A DNA stretch of 22,947 bases from Candidatus Bathyarchaeota archaeon (GCA_005888675.1 VBBA01000165.1:1-22947), one strand, 5' to 3'; shown: positions 7,109 to 14,557, numbered from the stretch's first letter. Numbers and translations: made by a program. The notes: generated by a model not told the origin, from the letters alone.

Positions 7109-8476
7109 CTAGAGGATTGGTGATGGAAAGAAGGTTAGCAGGAGCATCACTATCGCAAGAAGGTACAACAGCTTGCGCGAATTGCTTACTGGACTAACAT
7201 CATCCAATGGTTCGACTCCGGCGAATCCACGTCGAGTGAGATTCATCATGATTAACAAGAAGAAAGCGAAGACAAGATAGCCAGACACAAACAGGATAAC
7301 CAGCCCGATGAGCGTTGCCGTGCGATGCCCGCTTGGTCCAAACATAGCCCTCGAGACGTGACCACCGTCCAATTGCCAAGCTGGTACAATGTTCAGGAAA
7401 GTTAGCAAAGCACCTATGTGGGCTGCAAACCACAACTCCTGATTTGGAAACAACAAAGAGCCCTGAGTAGTCGCCGGCATGAGAATCCTCCCGACTATTA
7501 GTAGCAAAGGAGCCTCGCAACTCACGTTTGGGGTCGCACCTACGAGTGGCAAGCAGAAGCCCAAATCCTGAGTGGCTCCACCAGTGATTAGTTGTTGAGC
7601 AGTGGCGGGAGAAACCGTTGTGCTAAGAAGAAGACTGAATATCGCAATGACTATGGTAACGATGAATCCGACAACAGGGCCGGACAATCCGAGATCAAAA
7701 AGCTGGTCCCGATTCTCGGGCGGACCTCGCAGAGAGATGAGGGCTCCAAAGGTTCCGACCGGAGGCGGACCTGGGATAAAATATGGAAACGTCGCGTCGA
7801 GTCCATGATGATTCGTAGCGGCCTTGTGGCCAAATTCATGCAGCCCGATAATTGCTAGTAAGCCGACGGCAAACAGACTTGCCTTTGTCAGGACACTCGA
7901 AGGCTCCACGAGAACTGTGAACAGGTCAGCGTTTGACCAGTTGAAATATCCTGCCGCGAGGACAGTCGCGACCGTAGCAAAGAAGAGGGCAAGATTCAAG
8001 GTCTTCCTTGAGCCCTTTCTTTGTGGCTTGGGGAAAACCCGTACAGTTAATGTGTCTCCAGCTCCTCGAATTGCGCCTATCAGATTGTGTTGCGCTAGTT
8101 CCTTGAGTAGCGTTCTGAATTTTTCGTGTGGTGGTTCTGCGGCAACTTGGATAGTTGGGATCCCGTATTGATCTATAAACGCGTCCTTGACCAAGAAATG
8201 TGATGCGACGAGACTTCGAATGGTGTCTAGTGGTGGTCCTTGGTAGACTGTGAATGTTACCTGGCTGGGCTGGCTTGGTGGAGGGGTTTCGGCCGTGGCC
8301 GGAGCATCGCTCACTTGTTCGGCTCCTCGTTCACTAACGAGCCCGGTCGGCTCAGTCATCGATTTAAACGTGTTGTCAGATTCTTGAAAAACATGAGTGA
8401 TTCGGGTAAAACCGCCTACACCTGATTTTGGTGTTTCGCTGATCGCAAAGCCAACTGGGTTGCCTTTACCAAGCAC
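7109..8476 (-). CDS. Site-2-type membrane metalloprotease (peptidase family M50)
   Basis: A 455-residue integral membrane protein. The zinc motif HEFGH is at 213-217 within a hydrophobic helix, and the second signature, NIVPAWQLDGG, ends at 372 and supplies the third zinc ligand (Asp370). About six hydrophobic helices surround these. The region around 227-262 (PYFIPGPPPVGTFGALI) is typical of archaeal and plant EGY-like site-2 proteases. A soluble domain (about 73-150) precedes the first helix. Such enzymes cleave substrates inside the membrane, often to release regulators. The start is uncertain: GTG 8476 lies 8 bases after the upstream stop, while ATG 8359 would remove 39 weakly structured residues; neither shows a ribosome-binding site. 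The neighbouring small membrane proteins are candidate substrates or partners (inference). Confidence 0.88.
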   Translation of the reverse strand: MLGKGNPVGFAISETPKSGVGGFTRITHVFQESDNTFKSMTEPTGLVSERGAEQVSDAPATAETPPPSQPSQVTFTVYQGPPLDTIRSLVASHFLVKDAFIDQYGIPTIQVAAEPPHEKFRTLLKELAQHNLIGAIRGAGDTLTVRVFPKPQRKGSRKTLNLALFFATVATVLAAGYFNWSNADLFTVLVEPSSVLTKASLFAVGLLAIIGLHEFGHKAATNHHGLDATFPYFIPGPPPVGTFGALISLRGPPENRDQLFDLGLSGPVVGFIVTIVIAIFSLLLSTTVSPATAQQLITGGATQDLGFCLPLVGATPNVSCEAPLLLIVGRILMPATTQGSLLFPNQELWFAAHIGALLTFLNIVPAWQLDGGHVSRAMFGPSGHRTATLIGLVILFVSGYLVFAFFLLIMMNLTRRGFAGVEPLDDVSPVSNSRKLLYLLAIVMLLLTFFPSPIL

Positions 8477-8484
8477 TGCGTGAG

Positions 8485-8802
8485 TTATTGAAACGCTTCA
8501 TACTGCTTCTTCGCATCAAGGACGCAGTCGGAGAAATCAGAGAGTTTCCAGTTTTTTCTCTCTTCGAAGACTATCCCAAGCTCCTCGTACAATCTTCGAG
8601 AGATAGCCAGCAATAGGATTTCGATCTTACCAGGAACAGGGAAACACTTGTACAAGCACTTCGCGTAAAAATCAGGCTTCCTGATCGCGATTCTAGGGTC
8701 GAGATATAGACACAGCACTTTTGCGGTCTCACCCAATTGGGTTTCAAGCCCGCTAGTAACCGCGTCCTCCAAGATCACGTCAAATGAAGCATTACTGCTC
8801 AT
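8485..8802 (-). CDS. Small soluble protein, possible NitrOD5-like domain
   Basis: A 105-residue protein with no membrane segment. The pattern of an N-terminal helix, a Leu-Gly-Glu motif near 22-25, then an aromatic and Pro-rich middle (PDFYAKCLYKCFPVPGKIE) and a final long helix, is reminiscent of the archaeal NitrOD5 output domain. I recall that domain only loosely, so the match is tentative. The ATG overlaps the stop of the preceding membrane gene by four bases (ATGA), so the two are very likely translated together. The position after two three-helix membrane proteins suggests it is the cytoplasmic output part of a split membrane sensor. This is inference; no catalytic residue is evident. 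Confidence 0.65.
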   Translation of the reverse strand: MSSNASFDVILEDAVTSGLETQLGETAKVLCLYLDPRIAIRKPDFYAKCLYKCFPVPGKIEILLLAISRRLYEELGIVFEERKNWKLSDFSDCVLDAKKQYEAFQ

Positions 8803-9092
8803 TTCTTTACCATCACAAACCTTGAGAATCTGTATGTTATGAAGACGGCAAACAAGACCATCGAGACCGTGTGAATCATCATCCCGTACAAGCTGATTGA
8901 TCCTAGATTGATGACTCCAATCGAGTCTAAAACTCTCGGGATCTCGGAGATCGCCCAGACAGAGAGGAACGCTGCCAGCTGGAACTGAAAGCTCTTCACG
9001 GTTCCCGCCGAAAGGGCCATTCTCAAGAATAGAATCAATGCGACGAGGACCCCGGAGAGAATTCCTAGCTCAACCGGCACAATTACATCCAC
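8799..9092 (-). CDS. Small three-helix membrane protein
   Basis: A 97-residue protein with hydrophobic segments near 8-27, 37-54 and 66-88 and a basic C-terminus (Phe-Val-Met-Val-Lys-Lys), which should be cytoplasmic. The start codon is GTG, preceded by a strong GGGGAGG ribosome-binding sequence nine bases away that lies inside the previous gene. It shares one base with that gene's stop (TAGTG) and overlaps the next gene by four, so it sits in a coupled three-gene cluster. Its size and layout resemble the upstream protein and the two may be distant paralogues. I do not recognise a family. Confidence 0.7.
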   Translation of the reverse strand: MDVIVPVELGILSGVLVALILFLRMALSAGTVKSFQFQLAAFLSVWAISEIPRVLDSIGVINLGSISLYGMMIHTVSMVLFAVFITYRFSRFVMVKK

Positions 9093-9374
9093 TAGGCGAA
9101 GCCTCCCCTTTTTGCATAGTATATCCCAAAAGAGATCAAAACGACTACCGAGAAACTATCGAGAAAGGCACGTGCGGGATAGCCTACGACCAGGGTGAAA
9201 AGAAGATGATACGTTCCATGGCTAAGCGCAAACAGACCCAGAAGTAAACTCAGAATTCTGAGTGTCCTAACTGTTGTCTTGAAGACAAGATAGAAGGGAA
9301 CTAGGGAAGCTCCAATGAGGCATGCGGCGTTTATGAGGCCTAGGACAGTCTCTACTAGCGTATTTCTTCGTCAT
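9092..9374 (-). CDS. Small three-helix membrane protein, apparent frameshift at codon 4
   Basis: A long hydrophobic reading frame ends in TAG at 9092-9094 but has no ATG, GTG or TTG near its beginning. An ATG at 9374 lies one frame off. Dropping one A from the AAA at 9363-9365 joins them into a 93-residue protein starting MTKNTLVETVLG. It has three membrane helices (about 6-31, 39-62 and 68-86), a HGTYH motif at 52-56 and a basic end (YYAKRGGFA). The span of 283 bases is one more than a multiple of three. A TATA-like element lies about 23 bases before the ATG, supporting it as a leaderless start. The cause could be a sequencing error, a real mutation or programmed frameshifting. It heads the three-gene cluster with the next membrane protein and the NitrOD5-like protein. 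Confidence 0.6.
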
Positions 9375-9392
9375 CGAATCGGGCATCCACCC

Positions 9393-9401
9393 AGATAAAA
9401 G
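9393..9401 (-). promoter_or_regulatory. TATA box for the small membrane protein cluster
   Basis: The minus strand reads CTTTTATCT, centred about 23 bases before the ATG at 9374, giving a leaderless or nearly leaderless transcript. The placement is one of the arguments for that ATG as the true start. Confidence 0.5.
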
Positions 9402-9485
9402 ATTCGCAAGAATGAGCACGGCTTACGAGGAAGGATTAGCTGGTCATAACATGACGGCTCAGCCGAGAATAGGTAACTCTCCGCG

Positions 9486-9549
9486 ACTAGGTTCGCTGTG
9501 TTCCTTTAACGGGTGGCCCCTCAGGGACTGCGCTAATTGCGAACCTAGT
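9486..9549. terminator. 11-bp perfect inverted repeat at the end of the membrane protein gene
   Basis: ACTAGGTTCGC at 9486-9496 is repeated in inverted form at 9539-9549, with 42 bases between. One arm contains the TAG stop of the minus-strand gene ending at 9487. In RNA this would form a stem at the transcript end. It may be a terminator, an RNA-stability element or a protein site; there is no T-run to confirm termination. Confidence 0.35.
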
Positions 9550-10377
9550 GGCCCGCCTCACTATCAATGCAACTTCGACGATTGTTGCAATGAGAAAAAG
9601 CCAGTAAACAATTCTCAATAATGCAAACCAGTCCGAAGAACGGAGTGGACCTGAACCAAGCGACAATAGAAGTATTCCAGAAAAGATCGCAGTAGGCGCA
9701 GTTACTGTCACAAAGTCAATGGGTCCCGCCACGACATCCAGGAACCCGGATGAAGCGGACATTGTGAGTATGAAGTTCAAACCCTTTTCCCACAGTCGGC
9801 GAAGCTCGATACTTTGTTCTGTCTTTTCACGAGACAAGGGCAGGAAGAGCATGCTGGAGATGTAAGTATGAATATCGGATGCATACGCCAGAAGTTTCGG
9901 CACATCATATTCGCTTTCAACGTCCGGTGGGGATGGAAGCTTTCTCCCCAAGATAGATTGGATTCCCTTATGATCAGGGTATTTTTCCTTTATGGAATCT
10001 CTGACTTGTTGCGTACTGATCTGGAGTTCTGAAGCTGTGTCATGTAGACTCTGGATTTCGCTAGGCATCATCCGGTAGTGGGAGCGCAGCAAAAGAACCG
10101 ACGTGAGTGTTAGAGACAGAGAAGCGATGAGCCCTCCGATTGTTGAGCTTAGGACTGGACCAACATCAATAGGCAGGAAGAGATTGCCTATAATCACAAT
10201 TGGTATGGATATGATAAACCAGGGCCTCTGCCGCAGATGGAACACGATTCCAACGTAGAATCTGCGCCGAAGAGGAAGACTCCTCGATTCCTGGATGAGG
10301 TATTCCTTTAGCCAGTCGACCTCATCTGACGACTTCTCTTCTGGCAAGTTGGACTGTAAACGCAAACCGGGTGACAC
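9487..10377 (-). CDS. Four-helix membrane protein, unknown function
   Basis: I do not recognise this 296-residue protein. A charged N-terminus (1-50) is followed by helices at about 53-70 and 74-97, a large charged middle domain (98-215) probably in the cytoplasm, and helices near 222-243 and 252-273. The middle contains a helical stretch (105-135) and a Pro-rich segment (147-152). The start is unclear: GTG 10377 is the first available, but a TATA-like element at 10379-10388 lies right next to it, so the real start may be TTG 10365 or TTG 10347. No internal ATG occurs before residue 103. It is a single-gene unit, its end carrying an inverted repeat. Confidence 0.65.
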   Translation of the reverse strand: MSPGLRLQSNLPEEKSSDEVDWLKEYLIQESRSLPLRRRFYVGIVFHLRQRPWFIISIPIVIIGNLFLPIDVGPVLSSTIGGLIASLSLTLTSVLLLRSHYRMMPSEIQSLHDTASELQISTQQVRDSIKEKYPDHKGIQSILGRKLPSPPDVESEYDVPKLLAYASDIHTYISSMLFLPLSREKTEQSIELRRLWEKGLNFILTMSASSGFLDVVAGPIDFVTVTAPTAIFSGILLLSLGSGPLRSSDWFALLRIVYWLFLIATIVEVALIVRRATRFAISAVPEGPPVKGTQRT

Positions 10378-10378
10378 T

Positions 10379-10388
10379 ATTAAAAAGC
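10379..10388 (-). promoter_or_regulatory. TATA-like element next to the GTG of the four-helix protein
   Basis: The minus strand reads CTTTTTAATA. If used, transcription would begin near 10358, inside the longest reading frame, favouring a shorter protein starting at TTG 10347. The minus strand TTGATTATG near 10390-10400 is a weaker alternative. Confidence 0.35.
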
Positions 10389-10487
10389 GTCATAATCAAG
10401 CCCGGCTGTAGCGAGTCTCTTTCATCCTAACGTCTCTATGAAGAATGGGTCGTAACCGCAACTAGTCTCCAGCGTAACCACCGTCAA

Positions 10488-10496
10488 GATATTATA
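10488..10496 (+). promoter_or_regulatory. TATA box for the Ard1-type acetyltransferase
   Basis: GATATTATA on the plus strand, centred near 10492. Transcription start would be near 10518, downstream of the GTG at 10508 and about 15 bases before ATG 10535. This decides the start in favour of the ATG. Confidence 0.55.
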
Positions 10497-10534
10497 CGTG
10501 AACCCGAGTGTATCCCGACACCGAGTCGGCAAAG

Positions 10535-11023
10535 ATGCTTGAGGCTCCTCATCTACTCCGGCCATTCAACCCGCAGGATCTCTCAGCGGTCATTGAGATC
10601 AATCGTGTCTGCCTGCCGGAGAATTATAGTCCCTACTTTTTCATGGAGGTTTTCAAGAGCTGCCCAGAGGCCTTCATCGTTGCCGAGACGTCGGCCAAGG
10701 TTGCGGGGTACATCATGTGCCGCGTTGAGTTCGGATTCTCCGACACGCGGAGGTTCAGAATGGCCCGAAAAGGGCACATAGTCTCTGTCGCCGTCCTGCC
10801 AGAGTACAGACGTCAGGGAATCGGTAGAGAACTAGTCGAGGCGGCACTAAGGGCTCTGGCCGGGAACGGAGCCGAGGAATGTTTTCTTGAAGTTCGGACT
10901 GTCAATGAAGAAGCTGTCCGGCTGTACAAGCAGATGACGTTCGAGATTACCCGAACCATCACGCACTATTATCATGACGGGGCCGATGCCTATTTGATGA
11001 GCATAAAGCTAACCCGACCCTAG
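10535..11023 (+). CDS. rimI: Ard1/RimI-type protein N-alpha-acetyltransferase
   Basis: A GNAT-family enzyme of 162 residues that transfers acetyl from acetyl-CoA to protein N-termini. The text follows the archaeal Ard1 type closely: EINRVCLPENYSPYFF near the N-terminus, RKGHIVSVAVLPEYRR, then the acetyl-CoA pyrophosphate-binding loop RRQGIGRELVEAAL, then CFLEVRTVNEEAVRLYKQMTF and a final YHDGADAYLM. The Asn-Tyr pair in PENY is the substrate-side signature of Ard1/Naa10 and archaeal NAT. The start is ATG 10535; a GTG nine codons upstream lies before the predicted transcription start. It is a single gene, divergent from the four-helix membrane protein. Confidence 0.92.
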   Translation: MLEAPHLLRPFNPQDLSAVIEINRVCLPENYSPYFFMEVFKSCPEAFIVAETSAKVAGYIMCRVEFGFSDTRRFRMARKGHIVSVAVLPEYRRQGIGRELVEAALRALAGNGAEECFLEVRTVNEEAVRLYKQMTFEITRTITHYYHDGADAYLMSIKLTRP

Positions 11024-11038
11024 GCAGGAAACCATACC

Positions 11039-11203
11039 TTAACGAGTTGCAGTCTCGCCCGCACTTCTCTTTCTCGAGGCTACCATCCATCCGATCAGGA
11101 GTAGAATGGTCGGAGAATAGACTATAGCCAGTTCGAATTCGAGCGGGAAAAATCTGATTCCATCGAGCCCAGATATCAAAACTGCTGCAGAGACAATGAG
11201 CAT
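11039..11203 (-). CDS. Small two-helix membrane ORF after rpo6, start uncertain
   Basis: The frame after the Rpo6 stop stays open for 84 codons and encodes a protein-like sequence: a charged beginning (RRRELAETQLPDEEYSSLK), a helix (KTALSIMLIVSAAVLISG), a short loop, a second helix (ELAIVYSPTILLLIGWMV) and a basic tail. No ATG, GTG or TTG occurs before ATG 11203, which sits inside the first helix, so the natural start is unclear. The same frame continues upstream to the Rpo6 TGA at 11294-11296. Options are a 54-residue protein from ATG 11203, a rare start codon, stop-codon readthrough from Rpo6, or a decayed gene. Confidence 0.4.
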   Translation of the reverse strand: MLIVSAAVLISGLDGIRFFPLEFELAIVYSPTILLLIGWMVASRKRSAGETATR

Positions 11204-11278
11204 GATAGAAAGGGCAGTTTTCAGAGAAGAATACTCTTCATCAGGTAGCTGTGTTTCGGCTAATTCTCGTCGCCTTGG

Positions 11279-11284
11279 AAAAAA
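11279..11284 (-). terminator. Oligo-T tract after the rpo6 stop
   Basis: Six T in a row on the minus strand after CCCC, ten bases beyond the Rpo6 TGA. Archaeal RNA polymerase can stop at such T-runs without a hairpin, so this may end the thermosome-rpo6 transcript. Confidence 0.35.
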
Positions 11285-11293
11285 GGGGTTGTC

Positions 11294-11623
11294 TCAGTCT
11301 TCTTCCTGCTTTCTTTCTCGTGCCGTTCTTTGTTCCTCAAGGGTCTCTGGGACGAGCAGCCACTTCAAGGGAATGTTCTGGCTGGTTCCATCAGGAAGCG
11401 ATCGTCGTATGCTGATGGGAAGAACGCCTTCTCGAAGTTCCACGAGTGCAATATCGATCGGGGACATGGTGCCCTCGGGTAGCTCAAGGAGCACAGGTGC
11501 TCCCATCGAGACTTGCAAGGCTCTGGCCCCGACGACCCGAGCCTTTTCGAACCGCGTGAGTTTAGGGGGCCCGATAGTTATCTGTTCGGGCTCTCTAAAA
11601 CTCGCCTGCGCCCTCTCCGTCAC
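11294..11623 (-). CDS. rpoK: RNA polymerase subunit Rpo6 (RpoK)
   Basis: A 109-residue homologue of archaeal Rpo6 and eukaryotic Rpb6, a small subunit that stabilises the clamp side of RNA polymerase. The conserved core is PPKLTRFEKARVVGARALQ followed by SMGAPVLLEL (about 19-48), then DIALVELREGVLPISIRR (57-74). The C-terminus (85-109) is charged and about 20 residues longer than in the Sulfolobus protein. The only possible start is GTG 11623, which lies inside the thermosome gene, giving a 29-base overlap; GGACGAG just upstream may serve as ribosome-binding site. Co-transcription with the thermosome is likely. Confidence 0.93.
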   Translation of the reverse strand: MTERAQASFREPEQITIGPPKLTRFEKARVVGARALQVSMGAPVLLELPEGTMSPIDIALVELREGVLPISIRRSLPDGTSQNIPLKWLLVPETLEEQRTARERKQEED

Positions 11624-13247
11624 CCTCGTCCTTTGGCCCGGCCGGTCCCTTGCCTTCTTTGGACTTCGCCGCGGCTATTACGTCATCGATCTTCAGAATC
11701 ATCCCTGCAGCTTCTGTTGCGGATTTTATGACTTGAGCCTTCACGCTCAACGGTTCTAGGATGCCTTTTTCCTCGAGGTCTGATACCTTCCCATCTTCAA
11801 TGTCAACCCCCGCCCAAATCTGCCCTTTTTCATGGGCTGCCCTCAATTGTACCATTATGTCGATCGGTTCCAATCCCGCATTCTCTGCCAGGGCCATGGG
11901 CACTGTTTCCAAAGCGTCCGCGAAGGCAATCACGGCTAGCTGCTCTTTGCCCGAGAGCTTCTGAGAGTGCTCTCGCAGCCTCCGTGCCATCTCGGCCTCG
12001 GGAGCTCCTCCCCCGGCCACTACAAGGGGCTCTCGTATCACGTCCCTGACAACGCATAACGCGTCGTGCAAGGATCTCTCAGCCTCATCAACTAATCTCT
12101 CACTTCCTCCTCGCACTAGAATGGTGACTGCCTTCGGATTCTTGCATCCCTCGATGAAGACCATCTTGTCATCGGCGACCTTTTTCTCCTCGACGATTTT
12201 TGCGTATCCTAGGTCGCTCGATTTCAGATCGTCCAGATTACTGATCACTTTGGCGCCCGTTGCCTTCACGAGTTTCTCAATGTCGGATTGCTTGACTCGT
12301 CTGACGGCCAATATTCCATCCTTTGCGAGATAGTGCTGTGCAACATCGTCGATTCCCTTCTCACACAACAATACATTCGCTCCAGTATCAGCGATCTTGT
12401 CGACCATATTCTTGAGCATGTTTTCCTCCTCGTCAAGGAACGCCTTCATCTGATCAGGGTTCTCAATATTGATCTTCGCATCAAACTCGGTCTTTTCCAC
12501 TTCCAACGGAAGATCCACCAGAGCAATCTTTGCCTCTTCAATACGCTTAGGCATGCCAGGATGGACGACTTCTTTGTCGAGGACGATCCCTTTGATCAGC
12601 TCAGTATCAGTCAGGGACTCGCCAGGTTTCTTCTCGACCTTGATATCCTCAATATCAACATTGAATCCGCCCGGCGTCTTCTCCGCGACTTGAAGTACCG
12701 CGTTTACTGCCAATTCGGCCATTGATTCCTTATGCTCTGCCAAGAGCTTGCTAGCGAGAGACACTTCGGCCACTCGCCTCAGAATCTGTTTGTCCGAAGG
12801 GTCGGCCTTCAACGCAATCTCCTGAAGTATTTCGAGAGCCCGGGTGGACGCTTGGCGATAGCCGTCGACGATAACTGTCGGATGAACATCCTTGTCGATC
12901 AACTCCTCCGCCTTTTTCAAAAGCTCGCCCGCAACGACTACAGACGTGGTTGTGCCATCTCCGACCTCGTCATCCTGAGTCTTGGCGACCTCGACCATCA
13001 TCTTCGCAGCAGGGTGTTGAACTTCCATCTCATCTAGAATAGTGGCTCCATCGTTTGTAATCGTTACATCTCCAAAACTATCGACTAGCATCTTGTCCAT
13101 CCCGCGAGGACCGAGAGATGTCCTAACAGTCTCGGCTATGATCTTCGCTGCCAGAATGTTTCCTCTCTGGGCATCGCGGCCACGGTTTCTAGATGTTCCT
13201 TCCTTCAGAATAATGACAGGTTGTCCGGCAAGTTCCGCTGCGGCCAA
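11595..13247 (-). CDS. ths: Thermosome subunit (group II chaperonin)
   Basis: A 550-residue chaperonin subunit that forms the double-ring ATP-driven folding chamber of archaea. Diagnostic text includes QPVIILKEGTSR at 8-19, SLGPRGMDKMLVDSFGD (44-60), TNDGATIL, the ATP-site GDGTTTSVVVAGELL, and VAGGGAPEAEMARRLREHS in the C-terminal equatorial domain. The tail is rich in Gly, Lys, Asp and Glu and ends GDGEGAGEF, with no Gly-Gly-Met repeats. The start is TTG 13247. A GAGGAG ribosome-binding sequence lies about 14 bases before it and a good TATA box 50-60 bases before it. It heads the thermosome-rpo6 operon. Confidence 0.97.
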   Translation of the reverse strand: MAAAELAGQPVIILKEGTSRNRGRDAQRGNILAAKIIAETVRTSLGPRGMDKMLVDSFGDVTITNDGATILDEMEVQHPAAKMMVEVAKTQDDEVGDGTTTSVVVAGELLKKAEELIDKDVHPTVIVDGYRQASTRALEILQEIALKADPSDKQILRRVAEVSLASKLLAEHKESMAELAVNAVLQVAEKTPGGFNVDIEDIKVEKKPGESLTDTELIKGIVLDKEVVHPGMPKRIEEAKIALVDLPLEVEKTEFDAKINIENPDQMKAFLDEEENMLKNMVDKIADTGANVLLCEKGIDDVAQHYLAKDGILAVRRVKQSDIEKLVKATGAKVISNLDDLKSSDLGYAKIVEEKKVADDKMVFIEGCKNPKAVTILVRGGSERLVDEAERSLHDALCVVRDVIREPLVVAGGGAPEAEMARRLREHSQKLSGKEQLAVIAFADALETVPMALAENAGLEPIDIMVQLRAAHEKGQIWAGVDIEDGKVSDLEEKGILEPLSVKAQVIKSATEAAGMILKIDDVIAAAKSKEGKGPAGPKDEGDGEGAGEF

Positions 13248-13300
13248 TTGTATTCCACAATCTCCTCTAGTGTTACAGTGATGAGCTGGCGAAATAGTCG

Positions 13301-13310
13301 ATATAAATCT
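13301..13310 (-). promoter_or_regulatory. TATA box for the thermosome operon
   Basis: The minus strand reads AGATTTATAT, a strong archaeal TATA box. Transcription start would be near 13280, giving a leader of about 33 bases that contains GAGGAG. This agrees with the TTG start at 13247. Confidence 0.65.
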
Positions 13311-13380
13311 TATCCGACGACAAGCCGTCCTGTTACAAGAGAATTAGACTCTTGTTTTTTTGATTCGCCAACTGTGAAGG

Positions 13381-13388
13381 CTTTTTAG
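13381..13388 (+). promoter_or_regulatory. TATA-like element for the DegT-family aminotransferase
   Basis: CTTTTTAG on the plus strand, centred about 51 bases before the ATG at 13436, giving a predicted leader of about 25 bases. The leader ends in GGTGGTGAATT, which offers a weak ribosome-binding site. Confidence 0.45.
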
Positions 13389-13435
13389 TGGTGTCTTGGG
13401 CGGCATAGTCGATACCTGCTCCGTGGTGGTGAATT

Positions 13436-14557
13436 ATGCGAGAGCTAATTCGAATCAACCAGCCCTTCTTGGGTAAGGAAGAGATCGATAGTGCAGTAGA
13501 AGTCCTGAGAGGAGGTATCCTAACCGATAAGAGTGGTATGGGGCCCAGGGTTCTCGACTTCGAGCGCAACTTCGCGAAATTTGTTGGGGCAAAGCATGCT
13601 GTTGCGATGGTTAATGGGACGGCGGCTATACATGCCTCTCTTCTATCGGCTGACATCGGTCTTGGAGACGAGGTCATTCTTCCATCGTTCACGTTTGTCG
13701 GAGCAGCTAATGCGGTCATGCTGTCTGGTGCGACTCCGGTTTTCGCTGATATTGACCGTGAAACCTATTGTCTCAGACTGGATAGTGTTGAAGAGTCCCT
13801 CACGGCAAGAACGAAAGCGATCCTTCCAACGGATCTCTACGGTTATCCGGCCGACTTGAAGCCCATACTACAGTTGGGCAAGGAAAAGGGAATTGTTGTC
13901 ATCGAGGACGCGGCCCAGGCTCATGGGGCTATGTACGATGGAAAACGCGTCGGATCCATCGCGGATATGACCTGCTTCAGCTTCTACGCTGCGAAAAACC
14001 TCACCACCGGCGAGGGTGGAATGGTGACAACGAATGATGATGAGTATGCCCAGACCTTGCGGATGGTCCGATCCCATGGAGAACAACGCCCATACTGGTC
14101 GGTAAGACTAGGGGCGAACTATCACATGCCCGAGATCGCTGCCGCGATAGGCCTTGCCCAGTTGAAGAAATTACCCTCCTTCCTAGAAAAGCGCAGACAC
14201 AATGCGGAACTCGCGACGGAGAAGCTGAGCATGTCCGGGAAACTCATTCTTCCACGAGAAGATGAGACGCGAAAGCACAGCTGGTACGTGTACACTGTCA
14301 GAGCGAGAGGTGTTAACGCGGCGAAGCGTAACAAGATCGTGGACAAGCTGTGGGCGAAGAACATAGAGGCCGCGGTCTACTACTCTACGCCCGTGCACTC
14401 CACTCCGTTCTATCGATCCTCGAATCAGGTAAGGCGTGGGAAGCTACCTGAGACCGAGAAGGCGTCCAGACAGGTCTTCTCTTTACCCGTCCATCCAAGA
14501 CTATCGGACAATGACGTTGAGTACGTCTCGGAAACGTTGAGGAAAGCTATCGCCTAG
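13436..14557 (+). CDS. DegT/DnrJ/EryC1/StrS-family PLP sugar aminotransferase
   Basis: A 373-residue PLP enzyme that aminates keto-sugars, usually nucleotide-linked, for surface glycans or glycoproteins. Features seen are GILTDKSGMGPRV near the N-terminus, NGTAAIHASLL (60-70), GDEVILPSFTFVGAANAV, and IEDAAQAHGA (156-165) with the PLP-contact Asp158 and Gln161. The Schiff-base Lys187 is in FSFYAAKNLTTGEGG, followed by GANYHMPEIAAAIGLAQL. Length and motif order are normal. It is a single gene, divergent from the thermosome with about 190 bases between. No other sugar-nucleotide gene is adjacent, so the substrate cannot be named. Confidence 0.93.
   Translation: MRELIRINQPFLGKEEIDSAVEVLRGGILTDKSGMGPRVLDFERNFAKFVGAKHAVAMVNGTAAIHASLLSADIGLGDEVILPSFTFVGAANAVMLSGATPVFADIDRETYCLRLDSVEESLTARTKAILPTDLYGYPADLKPILQLGKEKGIVVIEDAAQAHGAMYDGKRVGSIADMTCFSFYAAKNLTTGEGGMVTTNDDEYAQTLRMVRSHGEQRPYWSVRLGANYHMPEIAAAIGLAQLKKLPSFLEKRRHNAELATEKLSMSGKLILPREDETRKHSWYVYTVRARGVNAAKRNKIVDKLWAKNIEAAVYYSTPVHSTPFYRSSNQVRRGKLPETEKASRQVFSLPVHPRLSDNDVEYVSETLRKAIA

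Noticed and set aside
9412..9621. Plus-strand reading frame of 69 codons
   Set aside because: It overlaps the 3' part of the membrane protein on the other strand and has no hydrophobic or domain pattern.
9375..10534. tRNA or integration site suggested by the repeated GGTTCGC arm and by the gap 10378-10534
   Set aside because: I could not fold a cloverleaf, there is no integrase, and the repeat arms are inverted, not direct.
11196..11759. 187-codon plus-strand reading frame over rpo6 and the thermosome end
   Set aside because: It is antisense to two well-conserved genes and is low in recognisable motifs.
13333..13719. 128-codon minus-strand reading frame at the start of the aminotransferase gene
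   Set aside because: It lies opposite the conserved DegT-family coding region and its translation has no protein-like pattern.
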